Below, piece after piece: positions 15,683 to 25,119 of a DNA stretch of 64,000 bases. The notes under the pieces are model-generated. The model ran no database searches. It was given only the letters and a program-made list of their open reading frames with translations, and was not told where the DNA came from. Position 1 is the first letter of the stretch. Every line of letters begins with the position of its first letter. The DNA comes from Lutibacter maritimus (GTDB lineage Bacteria; Bacteroidota; Bacteroidia; Flavobacteriales; Flavobacteriaceae). The position numbers and the translations under genes were made by a program. The DNA lies in assembly GCF_900116115.1 (NCBI RefSeq), contig NZ_FOZP01000005.1:124001-188000 (forward strand). The letters are read 5' to 3'.

Positions 15683-18600
15683 TTATTCTATCGCTATGTT
15701 GTCAATCTCTTTCATCAATCTATCGGTTTCGGTTAAAGCAACTATTATTTTTTGATAATGAAATATATCCTCCATTTCTAGAATTCTGTCTTTTCTATCT
15801 TTTAACCATTTTTGTGCTGGTTGATAACCACCAATGTAAAATTCCCAAGCTACTAACGGAATAGTATCGAAATATTGTTCTTCGTTTATCCAAATTCTGC
15901 CTAATTGCTTTTCGGTATCAAATAACTCCCAATCTTTTGTGCCTACTTTGGTGGTAATAGTATTGTCTCCACCTTTTGGATAGCTTGTTATGAAATTTTC
16001 AACTGTTGGGCTTTCTAATAAATGCAGTTGGCGAAGCTCGCCACCCAAATTAACCAATTGCCAAAATGTTTCAGCATTTTTTGGATAAGGCACGCGTGGA
16101 AAATCTATTTTTAAAAACTCTTTGTATTTCTCACGGTAGGTGGGCGAATGCAATACCGCATAAATATAATCTAAGATATCTATAGGCGCAAAGGTTGTTT
16201 TAAAATTGTTGGTAACCTCGCTACTATTGGCAAAACATACATTGCTTTCCGTTTCTTTTTCAGGGGTAAATGTTAACCCTAAGGTTTTGGCTAGTTGGTT
16301 TACTATTTCGTGGTTTAAATTGGGTACTCTTTCTGTTTTTGTGGTGGTTAGTTGTTGGTTGTTGGTTTCTGGGTAGAGGTAGAGTGGGAATAAACTTGTT
16401 ATTTCACTTGTTTTATTTGAAACATAAGAACTTTCAATAATTTTATTTGTTATAAAAATATGTTGATATGAATCACCTGATTTAAACTGTTTACAAAGCG
16501 ACAAACCCAAATTATCATTGCTAATAAAATGTTGCATAACTTCTAAACGGCTTCTTTCAATGAAATCATTATTATAATACAAGTTCCTATTATCAAAAGG
16601 TCTGTATGTAACAGTTGTAATATCATTCAAATTAAATTGTTTAGAGTTTAATTTAACTTCATCAATCTTCCAACTTTTATTTTCCCGTAAATTATATTTA
16701 TTAAGTAATTCTTCTTTTTCTAAAGTGAAAAATGATTTTATCCTATTTTCAAGAACTTGTTTATTTTCATCAATGACAAAACCATCACGAGAAGTAACTA
16801 TCCCAACATTATTAACAGGAAATAAATTTGTTAAAGAAAAACCTTTATTATATTCATCTTCAACTTCAAAATCTTTTTGCACCATAAAATAATTGGGTGC
16901 TTTATTTGGCAACTCTTTGTAATTAATTGTTTTTAAGGAGTTTTTAGTTAGGAAGTCATATTTAAATTCACGTTTTCCAAATAAATCATAATGAAATACT
17001 TTTCCTAATTCATTGGTTTTTTTGTTGCCTGTTTTTACAAAAATGTTAATGGAAACCCCTTGCATAATATCAAATACATTTTGGTCTGTTGAGCCATCAG
17101 GGCACGTTTCTTTCTTTTTACTATTGCCATGTAAATCTATGGTATAAATTTTATCGTAGGTTTTTAGCAAGTTCCAACGCATTCCTCTAAAAGTTGGGTT
17201 ATCTAAAAAACCATGAGGATTGATAAATGCCAACACACCACTTCCGTTTTTTTCAATATAATATTGTCCGTAACGTAAAAACTTCACGTAATCATCATTT
17301 ATCCATTTTGGGTTACGTTCGTTTAATTTTTCCTTTCCCCCAGGTTCTTTTTTATAATCTTCCATAAGGCTCATAATCCAATCGCCTTTATTAGCACTTT
17401 CGCCACTATAAGGCGGATTTCCAATAATACACATTACAGGGGTATCGCGTTTTATATGGTTGGCTTCATTGGCTTCACTACTTAACCAATTGGCAAATAA
17501 TGTACCTGTATCTGGGTGAAATTCTTCTAAACTGTTGGTTAAATACACACGTGTACGTTGGTTAGAAGCTGGTTTAAAACCAGTTTCTTTTAGCAATAAA
17601 TCGAGTTGTAAATGTGCCATTGCGTAACTTGCCATTAACAACTCAAAACCATTTAAGCGCGGTAACAAACTGTTTTCAACATAACTACTCCAAATGCCTT
17701 CTTGCCCTTTAAACTTTTTGTGTACGTGTTTAATTACTTCAGCTAAAAACGTACCAGTACCCGTTGCAGGATCAAGTATTTGTACTTTGTGTACTTCTTG
17801 GTCAACCTCTTTATAACCGCTACTATAGTTTTTATTTGCAATGTCAGTTTTTACTTTAATAGTGGTTTTAGAAGTATCTGCTAACCCTTGTGGTAAATTA
17901 AATTCGGTTTTTAAAATATCATCTACCGCACGTACAATAAAATTTACTACAGGTGCAGGTGTGTACCAAACACCACGTGCTTTACGTAATTTAGGGTCGT
18001 ACTCACTTAAAAAGGTTTCGTAAAAATGGATAATTGGATCTTCCATTTTTGTTGATTTTCCGTAGTTTTTTAAGATTTCTTCAACATTACAAGCTAAAAA
18101 TATTTCTGTTAAATTGTCTACTATCCATTTAATGCGGTCGTCAATATCAGGTCCGGCTATATAGCCAAACAGTTTACGTAAAAACGGATTTGATTTAGGA
18201 ATGAGTTCTGCAGCTTCTTGCCGTGTAAAACTTTCTAACGTTGGGTCGTGCAAACGCGCTGCAAACAAACCGTAGGCAATGGTTTGCGCGTATACATCTG
18301 CAAAGCCTTTGGGTGTAATATCGTGTATTAAAATATTTTTAAAAGCAAGCATTTGCTCTTTAAGTGTACTGTCTTCATTGTGGGTTTCATCGCTTGTTAA
18401 AGCCTTTTCAATAACATCAGACAGTAAGCGTGCTTTACCTGCCATCATTTCTGCCAGTTTTTTAGAACTTTTGATGGTTTGGCTAACGTGTGTGCAAAAG
18501 TCTTTTAGTAAATTTTCAAATGTTATAAAGTTTTCAGGCAGTGGCTGTATTCCTTTTTCGCTAATGGTTGCAATAGCCACTTTTGTAATAAATGCGCCAT

Positions 18601-18934
18601 CTTGGTAAATGTGAAAATCTAAATAATCTGTAAAAATAAGGTTATTTAAAGACGCTTTGTAACGGTCAAATTGTTCTTTGTTTCCAGTTTTCTTTTTACC
18701 TTCTAAATCTTTATCGCCAATATCTTTAGCCTCAATAAACCCAACGGGAATTTCTTTTTTAGCTAAAATATAATCGGGCGCACCACAACTTTGTCGTTTC
18801 GGTTCGTTGGTTGCTCTAACATCTTTTACTAAACTTTCAATAAGTAGTTGTAAATCTCCTCTAAAAGTGTGTTCGGTTGCGTTCCCTAGTTGGTAACGTT
18901 GGTTGATGTTAGTAAGGTATTGTTCAATAGTCAT
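15683..18934 (-). CDS. Single-chain type ISP-like restriction-modification enzyme (PD-(D/E)XK nuclease + N6-adenine methyltransferase + specificity domain)
   Basis: The 1083-aa protein joins cutting and modification. Near the N-terminus, PDYILAKKEIPVGFIEAK (Asp54, Glu68, Lys70) is a PD-(D/E)XK nuclease core. A gamma-class methyltransferase follows, with motif I DPATGTGTFLAEV (about 387-398) and motif IV GNPPY (about 505). The C-terminal third, with the VLHSPTYREKYKEFL segment, matches the specificity domain of type ISP enzymes. I see no DEAD-box helicase between nuclease and methyltransferase, unlike full LlaBIII-type ISP proteins of about 1,600 residues, so it resembles the shorter, helicase-less relatives. 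No partner R, M or S gene is nearby. A family-B repeat lies 105 bp upstream. Confidence 0.88.
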   Translation of the reverse strand: MTIEQYLTNINQRYQLGNATEHTFRGDLQLLIESLVKDVRATNEPKRQSCGAPDYILAKKEIPVGFIEAKDIGDKDLEGKKKTGNKEQFDRYKASLNNLIFTDYLDFHIYQDGAFITKVAIATISEKGIQPLPENFITFENLLKDFCTHVSQTIKSSKKLAEMMAGKARLLSDVIEKALTSDETHNEDSTLKEQMLAFKNILIHDITPKGFADVYAQTIAYGLFAARLHDPTLESFTRQEAAELIPKSNPFLRKLFGYIAGPDIDDRIKWIVDNLTEIFLACNVEEILKNYGKSTKMEDPIIHFYETFLSEYDPKLRKARGVWYTPAPVVNFIVRAVDDILKTEFNLPQGLADTSKTTIKVKTDIANKNYSSGYKEVDQEVHKVQILDPATGTGTFLAEVIKHVHKKFKGQEGIWSSYVENSLLPRLNGFELLMASYAMAHLQLDLLLKETGFKPASNQRTRVYLTNSLEEFHPDTGTLFANWLSSEANEANHIKRDTPVMCIIGNPPYSGESANKGDWIMSLMEDYKKEPGGKEKLNERNPKWINDDYVKFLRYGQYYIEKNGSGVLAFINPHGFLDNPTFRGMRWNLLKTYDKIYTIDLHGNSKKKETCPDGSTDQNVFDIMQGVSINIFVKTGNKKTNELGKVFHYDLFGKREFKYDFLTKNSLKTINYKELPNKAPNYFMVQKDFEVEDEYNKGFSLTNLFPVNNVGIVTSRDGFVIDENKQVLENRIKSFFTLEKEELLNKYNLRENKSWKIDEVKLNSKQFNLNDITTVTYRPFDNRNLYYNNDFIERSRLEVMQHFISNDNLGLSLCKQFKSGDSYQHIFITNKIIESSYVSNKTSEITSLFPLYLYPETNNQQLTTTKTERVPNLNHEIVNQLAKTLGLTFTPEKETESNVCFANSSEVTNNFKTTFAPIDILDYIYAVLHSPTYREKYKEFLKIDFPRVPYPKNAETFWQLVNLGGELRQLHLLESPTVENFITSYPKGGDNTITTKVGTKDWELFDTEKQLGRIWINEEQYFDTIPLVAWEFYIGGYQPAQKWLKDRKDRILEMEDIFHYQKIIVALTETDRLMKEIDNIAIE

Positions 18935-19038
18935 CGTTTCTTTTTCAATTTTTTTATGCGCTTACTAAAATAGTATTTTTGTAGCAAGCATTTCATACTA
19001 ATCAATAAAAAAAACGTGTTGGGTGCAATTTTTAAAAA

Positions 19039-19152
19039 CGTCCGTTCTAGTTTTTTTGTGATGTAAAACGGAACACTAAATGTATTGAGCCCCGTTTTAA
19101 TGACATTTTTAGTATTCTCGACTGTATTTTCTAACGAAAATCACTTGAACTG
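19039..19152. repeat. Dispersed inverted repeat, family B, copy 2
   Basis: The element starts ACGTCCGTTCTAGTTTTTT and ends with ATCACTTGAACTG. It aligns along its length with the reverse complement of 12893-13010, sharing for example ACGGAACA, AATGTATTGAG and GAAAATCACT. It is more degenerate than copy 1. The rest of the gap 18935-19535 holds no ORF that I can support; the 22-bp repeats near 19347 are listed separately. Confidence 0.7.
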
Positions 19153-19346
19153 CTATAAAAATAGCATCAAAAACTAATGATACCCAAAAGGATTAAAAAA
19201 GTAGTCTTTTTTTTGAATATAGGTTTGTTTAAAACGTTGCCTATTAAATGTTGTTATTGATACGTATAAATTTTGTAAAACTCCTTATTAAATCTTAACA
19301 AAGCTTGGTATGGTTTGTGTTGCTAAAGTACAAAAGAGTGTTAAAT

Positions 19347-19405
19347 AATGTAGATAAATTGGGTAAGTAATGTACATAAAATAGTTGAAAAATGTACTAT
19401 ATTTA
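19347..19405 (+). promoter_or_regulatory. Three AATGTA repeats at 22-bp spacing, with a -7-like element, upstream of the HU-like gene
   Basis: AATGTA begins at 19347, 19369 and 19391, so at exactly two helical turns. The last copy abuts TATATTTA (19398-19405), a near match to the -7 consensus. The start codon is at 19536, which gives a leader of about 125 nt. A binding site for a dimeric regulator or for the HU-like protein itself is possible. Confidence 0.3.
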
Positions 19406-19535
19406 CAAAATGACTTAAATTGCTTATAAATAGCTACTTATAAAGGTAGGTGTAAATTACAAAAAACAATTAATAAATTACTTAATAATAACAATTTATT
19501 TATACACATTTTTAAATTTTAAAACCCATTTGTTT

Positions 19536-19940
19536 ATGGCCATACGATATAGAATTACCAAACGAACCAATACCATAGCAGCAACCAAAAAAGAACAATA
19601 TATTATGCAAGCTGTTAATACTGGTACTGTTAATATTAGAAAAATAGCTGAGGAAATTAGCACCGAGAGTTCTTTAAGTGTACCAGATGTTATTGGTGTA
19701 ATAACGGCATTGGGCTTAAAAATGACACAGCATTTAGAAGTTGGTAAAATTGTGGATTTAGGTGATGTTGGGAAGTTTAAAATTGGATTTCAGAGTACGG
19801 CTGCTGACTTGGCTTCAGAATTAACGCCGAAACGAAATATTAAGAAGTTTCATTTAAATTATCAACCAGCTTTAGAAATGAAACATTTGTTAAAGAAAGG
19901 AATAACTGTTTATAAAGAAGGAAGCAGAAGTACCGATTAA
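19536..19940 (+). CDS. HU-related DNA-binding protein (Bacteroidota histone-like family, TIGR01201 type)
   Basis: The 134-aa product, MAIRYRITKRTNTIAATKK, is the longer HU relative abundant in Bacteroidota. The bacterial DNA-binding HU/IHF fold spans about residues 15-110 with IRKIAEEISTESSLSVPDV and the beta arm around VDLGDVGKFKIGF; the arms lack the classic GRNP tip seen in HU. It ends in basic and charged residues. A TTG at 19530 is also in frame, but the ATG at 19536 fits the family start. It stands alone with a long upstream region carrying 22-bp repeats. Roles in nucleoid structure are inferred from the fold. Confidence 0.85.
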   Translation: MAIRYRITKRTNTIAATKKEQYIMQAVNTGTVNIRKIAEEISTESSLSVPDVIGVITALGLKMTQHLEVGKIVDLGDVGKFKIGFQSTAADLASELTPKRNIKKFHLNYQPALEMKHLLKKGITVYKEGSRSTD

Positions 19941-20166
19941 TTAGAATGACTATTATTTGCAGTTAGCAACAATTATAATTTACCTAAATTAGGTTTAAAT
20001 AATCTAGTTATAATGGGTTTAAATGTGTTTTAAACTTTAATTAAATACTGTTAGGTTGTTTACTATCAAAAAGACTACATAGACTTAAATCAATTAATGT
20101 TAGAAATAATTTTCTTTTATTTTAAATAGATTAATAGAGTATAGGTATTAGGAATGTTTAAATAGG

Positions 20167-20934
20167 TTATGCAATGGTAACATCAATGCCTAGCTCAAAA
20201 AGTCTGTTTTTTGTTTTTTCATCAATACCACTGTCGGTAATTATTTGGTCAACTTCATGAAGTCCGCAAATTCTCCCAAATCCTTTTCTCCCAAATTTAG
20301 AAGAATCGGCCAACACAATTATTTTATGAGCGGCTTTAATCATTTCTTTGTTTAATGATGCTTCCATAGAGTTTGTTGTGGTAAGTCCATAATCTAAATC
20401 TATACCGTCTACACCTAAAAACAACTTGGTAAAGGTAAATTCGGCCAGCATTTTTTCACTAATAGGGCCTATAACAGATGAAGAACTGCGTCTAACAATT
20501 CCACCTAATTGAATAACATCAATATTCGGATTTTCTGATAAAATTAATGCGGTATTTAATGATGCGGTTAATACAGTAAGTCCTTCAACAGGTTTTAAAT
20601 GTCTGGCAAATTCTATAACAGACGTTCCGGAAGCAATAATAATACTATCATTAGGTTCTAAAATTAATCCGGCAGCCGAAGCTATTCTTATTTTTTCTTT
20701 TGTTTGAAGCTTTTCTTTAACATTTACATGGTTTTCTGTAGTGTATGGATTAGAAGGGATTGCTCTTCCGTGCGAGCGAAACAATAATTTTTTTTCTTCT
20801 AATGCTTTTAAATCTTTTCTAATGGTAACTAATGAAACATCAAACTCTTTACTTAAATCAGTTACTTCAACAAAACCGTTTTCTTCCAATTTTTTTAAAA
20901 TTAATTTATGACGTTCTGCGATATTTAAAACCAT
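20167..20934 (-). CDS. glpR: DeoR-family repressor of the glycerol genes
   Basis: The 255-aa protein has an N-terminal winged helix (about residues 1-58) with the DeoR recognition segment VSLVTIRKDLKALEEKKLL, and a C-terminal sugar-phosphate-sensing domain with the GTSVIEFARHL and ADSSKFGRKGFG motifs. It is divergent from glpD, with 297 bp between them. Glycerol 3-phosphate is the likely inducer by analogy with E. coli GlpR. Matching direct repeats (ATTTCGAAAT and ATTTCGAATT) overlap its own promoter, so it is probably autoregulated. Confidence 0.85.
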   Translation of the reverse strand: MVLNIAERHKLILKKLEENGFVEVTDLSKEFDVSLVTIRKDLKALEEKKLLFRSHGRAIPSNPYTTENHVNVKEKLQTKEKIRIASAAGLILEPNDSIIIASGTSVIEFARHLKPVEGLTVLTASLNTALILSENPNIDVIQLGGIVRRSSSSVIGPISEKMLAEFTFTKLFLGVDGIDLDYGLTTTNSMEASLNKEMIKAAHKIIVLADSSKFGRKGFGRICGLHEVDQIITDSGIDEKTKNRLFELGIDVTIA

Positions 20935-20954
20935 TGTATTGTTTTTTTATATAA

Positions 20955-20997
20955 CAAATATAGTGTAATGTTAATTTAATTCGAAATATTTCGAAAT
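20955..20997 (-). promoter_or_regulatory. glpR promoter with 10-bp direct-repeat operator
   Basis: On the minus strand, TATATTTG (20955-20962) is the -7 element. The operator ATTTCGAAAT-ATTTCGAATT (20978-20997), two copies at 10-bp spacing, lies over the -33 region. The same repeat type occurs at the glpD promoter. Confidence 0.6.
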
Positions 20998-21155
20998 AAA
21001 TTTCATGTAATATGTGGCTTTATATAAAAGTATTTCTTTGTTTTAAAATTCATTGTTTAAGTTTTGAGGAATCAGTTGCTTACGTTCTTTTTATAAAATA
21101 GAAATATTTAGAAAGTCTGATAAAAGTCATATAATCTTAAAAAAAATATAAAAAA

Positions 21156-21188
21156 ACTTTCGTATACTTTCGAAATGTTTTACATTTA
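21156..21188 (+). promoter_or_regulatory. glpD promoter with 10-bp direct-repeat operator
   Basis: ACTTTCGTAT-ACTTTCGAAA (21156-21175) is a two-copy 10-bp direct repeat just upstream of TACATTTA (21181-21188), a near match to the -7 consensus. A bound DeoR-type repressor would block the promoter. Confidence 0.55.
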
Positions 21189-21231
21189 CGTTGTGATAAG
21201 AAAAAAAATATTGATTTAAATTATTTGAGAT

Positions 21232-22788
21232 ATGAAAAGAAGTGAGATGATTGATAAAATCAGCGGTACTACAAAAGAATTTGATTTTATTATTATAGGT
21301 GGTGGAGCTACTGGAATTGGAATAGCCTTAGAAGCTTCAGCAAGAGGTTATTCGGTTGTGTTGTTAGAGAAATCTGATTTTACAAAATCAACTTCTAGTA
21401 AAAGTACAAAACTTGTGCACGGAGGAGTTCGTTATTTGGCACAAGGAGATGTTGGGTTGGTTAGAGAAGCAGTTGTTGAAAGAGGATTGTTAACGCAAAA
21501 TGCACCGCACTTAGTGAAAAATCAATCATTTATTATACCTACTCATGGGTTATTTGATGAATTACAATACACTGTAGGATTAACAATGTATGATTTGTTG
21601 GCAGGGAAATTAAGTTTAGGAAGATCAAAAAGAATATCAAAAGCTAAAACATTAAAACGTATTTCAACAATAAATCCTGATAAAATATCAGCAGGAGTTG
21701 TGTATCATGATGGTCAGTTTGATGATACGCGTTTGGCTATAAATACATTACAAAGCGCTACGGAATTAGGGGCTATTGTTATTAATTATTGCTCTGTAAA
21801 TGGTTTGTTGAAAGATGATAAAGGAGTGATTACCGGAGTGAAATGTTTTGATGAAGAAGGTGGAAAACAATACGAAATAAAAGGAAAGCAAGTTGTAAAT
21901 GCAACAGGCGTATTTGCTGATGCTATTTTAATGATGGATTCTCCAAATGCTAAAAAAACGATTGCACCAAGTCAAGGAGTTCATTTAGTGTTAGATAAAT
22001 CATTTTTACCAGACAATGACGCAATTATGATTCCTAAAACGGATGATGGAAGGGTATTATTTTTAGTGCCTTGGCACGGTAGAGTGGTTGTTGGAACAAC
22101 AGATACACCTATAAAAGAGGAGTCTTTAGAGCCAATTGCTTTAGAAGAAGAGATAGAATTTATTTTAAAAACAGCTGCAAGATATTTAACAAAAGCACCA
22201 AAACGAAGTGATGTATTAAGTGTTTTTGCAGGTTTAAGACCTTTAGCTGCTACTGAAGAAGGTAAGAAAACGAAAGAGATATCTAGAAGTCATAAAATAT
22301 TTACATCAGCTTCAGGAATGTTAACAATGGTTGGTGGAAAATGGACAACTTTTAGAAAAATGGGAGAAGATTTAGTTGATAAAACCGAAATTAAAAACGG
22401 TTGGCCTAAACTACCAACAAAAACAAAACATTTAAAAATACACGGATATAAAGAAAATCCGGATCATAATAATCCTTTATACTACTATGGATCTGATGAA
22501 GCTGCAATTTTAGAAATGGCTTCAAAAATTGGCAATGGTACGTTAATAAGCAAAAGCTTACATGTAATTGAAGCACAAGTAAAATGGGCTGTAGAACACG
22601 AAATGTGTCGTACTGTTGAAGATTTTCTTGCGCGTAGAACACGTTGTCAATTATTAGATGCTCGTGAAAGTATTAAAATGGCTCCTAGGGTTGCTAAAAT
22701 AATGGCAAAAGAATTAGGAAAAGATGAAGCTTGGCAAACCAAACAAGTTGAAGATTATTTAAATGTAACAATGAACTACATTTTATAA
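21232..22788 (+). CDS. glpD: Glycerol-3-phosphate dehydrogenase (FAD, respiratory)
   Basis: Oxidises glycerol 3-phosphate to dihydroxyacetone phosphate and passes electrons to the quinone pool at the inner membrane. The 518-aa protein has a FAD-binding Rossmann motif IIGGGATGIGIAL (about 21-33), the DAO-family KSTSSKSTKLVHGGVRYL segment, and the C-terminal DAO_C domain with the TRCQLLDARES segment. It is the first gene of glpD-glpK-glpF-barrel, 27 bp before glpK, behind operator repeats. Confidence 0.95.
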   Translation: MKRSEMIDKISGTTKEFDFIIIGGGATGIGIALEASARGYSVVLLEKSDFTKSTSSKSTKLVHGGVRYLAQGDVGLVREAVVERGLLTQNAPHLVKNQSFIIPTHGLFDELQYTVGLTMYDLLAGKLSLGRSKRISKAKTLKRISTINPDKISAGVVYHDGQFDDTRLAINTLQSATELGAIVINYCSVNGLLKDDKGVITGVKCFDEEGGKQYEIKGKQVVNATGVFADAILMMDSPNAKKTIAPSQGVHLVLDKSFLPDNDAIMIPKTDDGRVLFLVPWHGRVVVGTTDTPIKEESLEPIALEEEIEFILKTAARYLTKAPKRSDVLSVFAGLRPLAATEEGKKTKEISRSHKIFTSASGMLTMVGGKWTTFRKMGEDLVDKTEIKNGWPKLPTKTKHLKIHGYKENPDHNNPLYYYGSDEAAILEMASKIGNGTLISKSLHVIEAQVKWAVEHEMCRTVEDFLARRTRCQLLDARESIKMAPRVAKIMAKELGKDEAWQTKQVEDYLNVTMNYIL

Positions 22789-22815
22789 AAGATTAACCAT
22801 AAAACCCAATATATA

Positions 22816-24312
22816 ATGAAAAACAAATTAATTTTAGCCTTAGATCAAGGTACTACTTCCTCCAGAGCGATTTTGTTTAATCACAACGGAGAAATTGTGA
22901 GAGTTTCTCAAAAACCATTTGAACAAATTTTTCCAAAACCAGGATGGGTAGAACACAACCCAAACGAAATTTGGTCATCACAAATATCTGTTGCTGCTGA
23001 AGTAGTTGCACAGCAAGGTATATCAGGTGAGGGAATTGCTGCAATTGGTATTACAAATCAAAGAGAAACTACCATTGTGTGGGATCGTGAAACTAGTGAG
23101 CCAATTTACAATGCAATTGTTTGGCAAGATAGAAGAACGGCTAAATATTGTGATGAGCTAAAAGCTGCAGGTCATATTGATATGATTAAAAAGAAAACAG
23201 GTTTAGTATTAGATGCCTATTTTTCTGCAACTAAATTAAAATGGATTCTTGATAATGTTGAAGGAGCAAGAGAAAAAGCTGAAGCAGGTAAATTATGTTT
23301 TGGTACTGTTGATACTTGGTTGGTTTGGAAATTAACAAGAGGTAATATGTTTATTACCGATGTTTCTAACGCAAGTAGAACAATGTTGTTAAATATTCAT
23401 ACACTAGAATGGGATGAAGAATTATTAAAATTATTTAACATTCCAAAAGCAATTTTACCTACAGTAAAACAAAGTAGTGAAATTTATGGAACAACAGCAA
23501 CAACATTATTTTCAACAAAAATTCCTATTGCAGGTATCGCAGGTGATCAACAAGCTGCATTATTTGGGCAAATGTGTACAAAACCTGGAATGGTAAAAAA
23601 TACGTATGGTACAGGATGTTTCTTATTGATGAACACAGGTGAAAAGGCTGTATATTCTAATAATAATTTATTAACAACTGTTGGATGGAAAATTAATGGA
23701 AAAACAACTTACGCTTTAGAAGGAAGTGTATTTGTTGGTGGTGCAGCTGTACAATGGTTACGCGATGGAGCAAGGGTAATTAAAACAGCACCGGGAGTTA
23801 ATTCATTAGCGGAAACAGTAGAAGATAATGGAGGTGTATATTTTGTACCTGCATTAACTGGTTTAGGAGCTCCTTATTGGGATCAATATGCGCGTGGCGT
23901 AATTATGGGTATTACTCGAGGCACAACAGATAATCATATTGCTCGTGCAACATTAGAAGGTATTGCATTTCAAGTTTATGATATAGTAAAAGCGATGGAA
24001 GCTGATGCAGGAGAAAAAAGTATTGAATTAAGAGTTGATGGTGGTGCAGCTGCTAGTAATTTGTTAATGCAAATTCAGTCAGATTTATTCCAATTTAAAA
24101 TTATTCGTCCAAAAACTTTAGAAACTACAGCATTAGGAGCTGCTTATTTAGCAGGTTTAGCTGTGGGTTACTGGGATAGTGTTGATGATATTCAAGCACA
24201 ATGGATCGTTGATAAGGAATTTTTTCCAAAACTAGAAAAAGAGAAAGTAGAAAACATGTTGCATTACTGGCATAAAGCTGTAAAATGTGCACAAAACTGG
24301 ATCGAAGATTAA
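22816..24312 (+). CDS. glpK: Glycerol kinase
   Basis: Phosphorylates glycerol to glycerol 3-phosphate with ATP. The 498-aa sequence has the FGGY-kinase phosphate-binding DQGTTSSRA (10-18), the [11 protein letters not shown] substrate segment, the [14 protein letters not shown]-site motif and the C-terminal [12 protein letters not shown] segment. All expected motifs of GlpK are in place and length is normal (about 500 aa). It lies between glpD and glpF with gaps of 27 and 32 bp. Confidence 0.97.
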   Translation: MKNKLILALDQGTTSSRAILFNHNGEIVRVSQKPFEQIFPKPGWVEHNPNEIWSSQISVAAEVVAQQGISGEGIAAIGITNQRETTIVWDRETSEPIYNAIVWQDRRTAKYCDELKAAGHIDMIKKKTGLVLDAYFSATKLKWILDNVEGAREKAEAGKLCFGTVDTWLVWKLTRGNMFITDVSNASRTMLLNIHTLEWDEELLKLFNIPKAILPTVKQSSEIYGTTATTLFSTKIPIAGIAGDQQAALFGQMCTKPGMVKNTYGTGCFLLMNTGEKAVYSNNNLLTTVGWKINGKTTYALEGSVFVGGAAVQWLRDGARVIKTAPGVNSLAETVEDNGGVYFVPALTGLGAPYWDQYARGVIMGITRGTTDNHIARATLEGIAFQVYDIVKAMEADAGEKSIELRVDGGAAASNLLMQIQSDLFQFKIIRPKTLETTALGAAYLAGLAVGYWDSVDDIQAQWIVDKEFFPKLEKEKVENMLHYWHKAVKCAQNWIED

Positions 24313-24344
24313 TAAATTATTCAAAAATTATAAAAAATTAGATT

Positions 24345-25085
24345 ATGTCAATTCTAGTAGCAGAAATATTAGGGACAATGTTGCTTATTTTATTAGGTAA
24401 CGGAGTTGTAGCAAACGTAGTTTTAAAAGATACAAAAGGAAACAATTCTGGATGGATTGTAATTACCACTGCTTGGGCTTTAGCAGTTTTTGTAGGAGTA
24501 GTAGTTGCAGGGCCTTATAGTGGTGCGCATTTAAATCCAGCAGTAACTATTGCGTTAGCAACAGCTGGAAAATTATCTTGGAGTTTAGTGCCTGAATACA
24601 TTGCAGGAGAAATGATTGGAGCAATGTTAGGAGCATTTTTAGTATGGTTGTTTTATAGAGATCATTTTAATGCAACCGATGATGAAGGTGGAAAATTAGC
24701 TTGCTTTAGTACAGGACCAGCTATTAAAAACACGTTTTCAAATTTAATGAGTGAAATTATTGGAACCTTTGTTTTAGTATTTGTAATATTTTATTTGGCA
24801 GGACCAAGCTTAGATATTATTGGTGATGGTATTAACGGAAAAGCGATTATTGGGTTAGGTTCATTAGGCGCATTGCCAGTAGCATTCTTAGTTTGGGTAA
24901 TTGGTTTGTCATTAGGTGGAACAACAGGTTATGCTATTAATCCAGCAAGAGATTTAGGACCAAGAATTATGCACGCTATTTTACCAATAAAAGGTAAAAG
25001 TGACTGGGGATACGCTTGGATTCCTGTTGTAGGTCCAATTATTGGGTGTGTAATTGCAGCGCTTTTATATGTTGCTTTAGTTTAA
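24345..25085 (+). CDS. glpF: Glycerol facilitator (aquaglyceroporin, MIP family)
   Basis: A 246-aa membrane channel with six helices and the two NPA boxes, at 64-66 (AHLNPAVT) and 199-201 (GYAINPARD). Asp203 directly after the second NPA-Arg is a marker of aquaglyceroporins rather than water-only channels. It brings glycerol across the inner membrane for GlpK to trap. It follows glpK by 32 bp and precedes an outer-membrane barrel gene, which fits a complete uptake path. Confidence 0.93.
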   Translation: MSILVAEILGTMLLILLGNGVVANVVLKDTKGNNSGWIVITTAWALAVFVGVVVAGPYSGAHLNPAVTIALATAGKLSWSLVPEYIAGEMIGAMLGAFLVWLFYRDHFNATDDEGGKLACFSTGPAIKNTFSNLMSEIIGTFVLVFVIFYLAGPSLDIIGDGINGKAIIGLGSLGALPVAFLVWVIGLSLGGTTGYAINPARDLGPRIMHAILPIKGKSDWGYAWIPVVGPIIGCVIAALLYVALV

Positions 25086-25119
25086 CAAGTTAAATAATTA
25101 AAATTTTAAAAATATAATA

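Noticed and set aside
19941-20166. Feature in the gap between the HU-like gene and glpR
   Set aside because: AT-rich, with no convincing ORF, stem or promoter; nothing to report.
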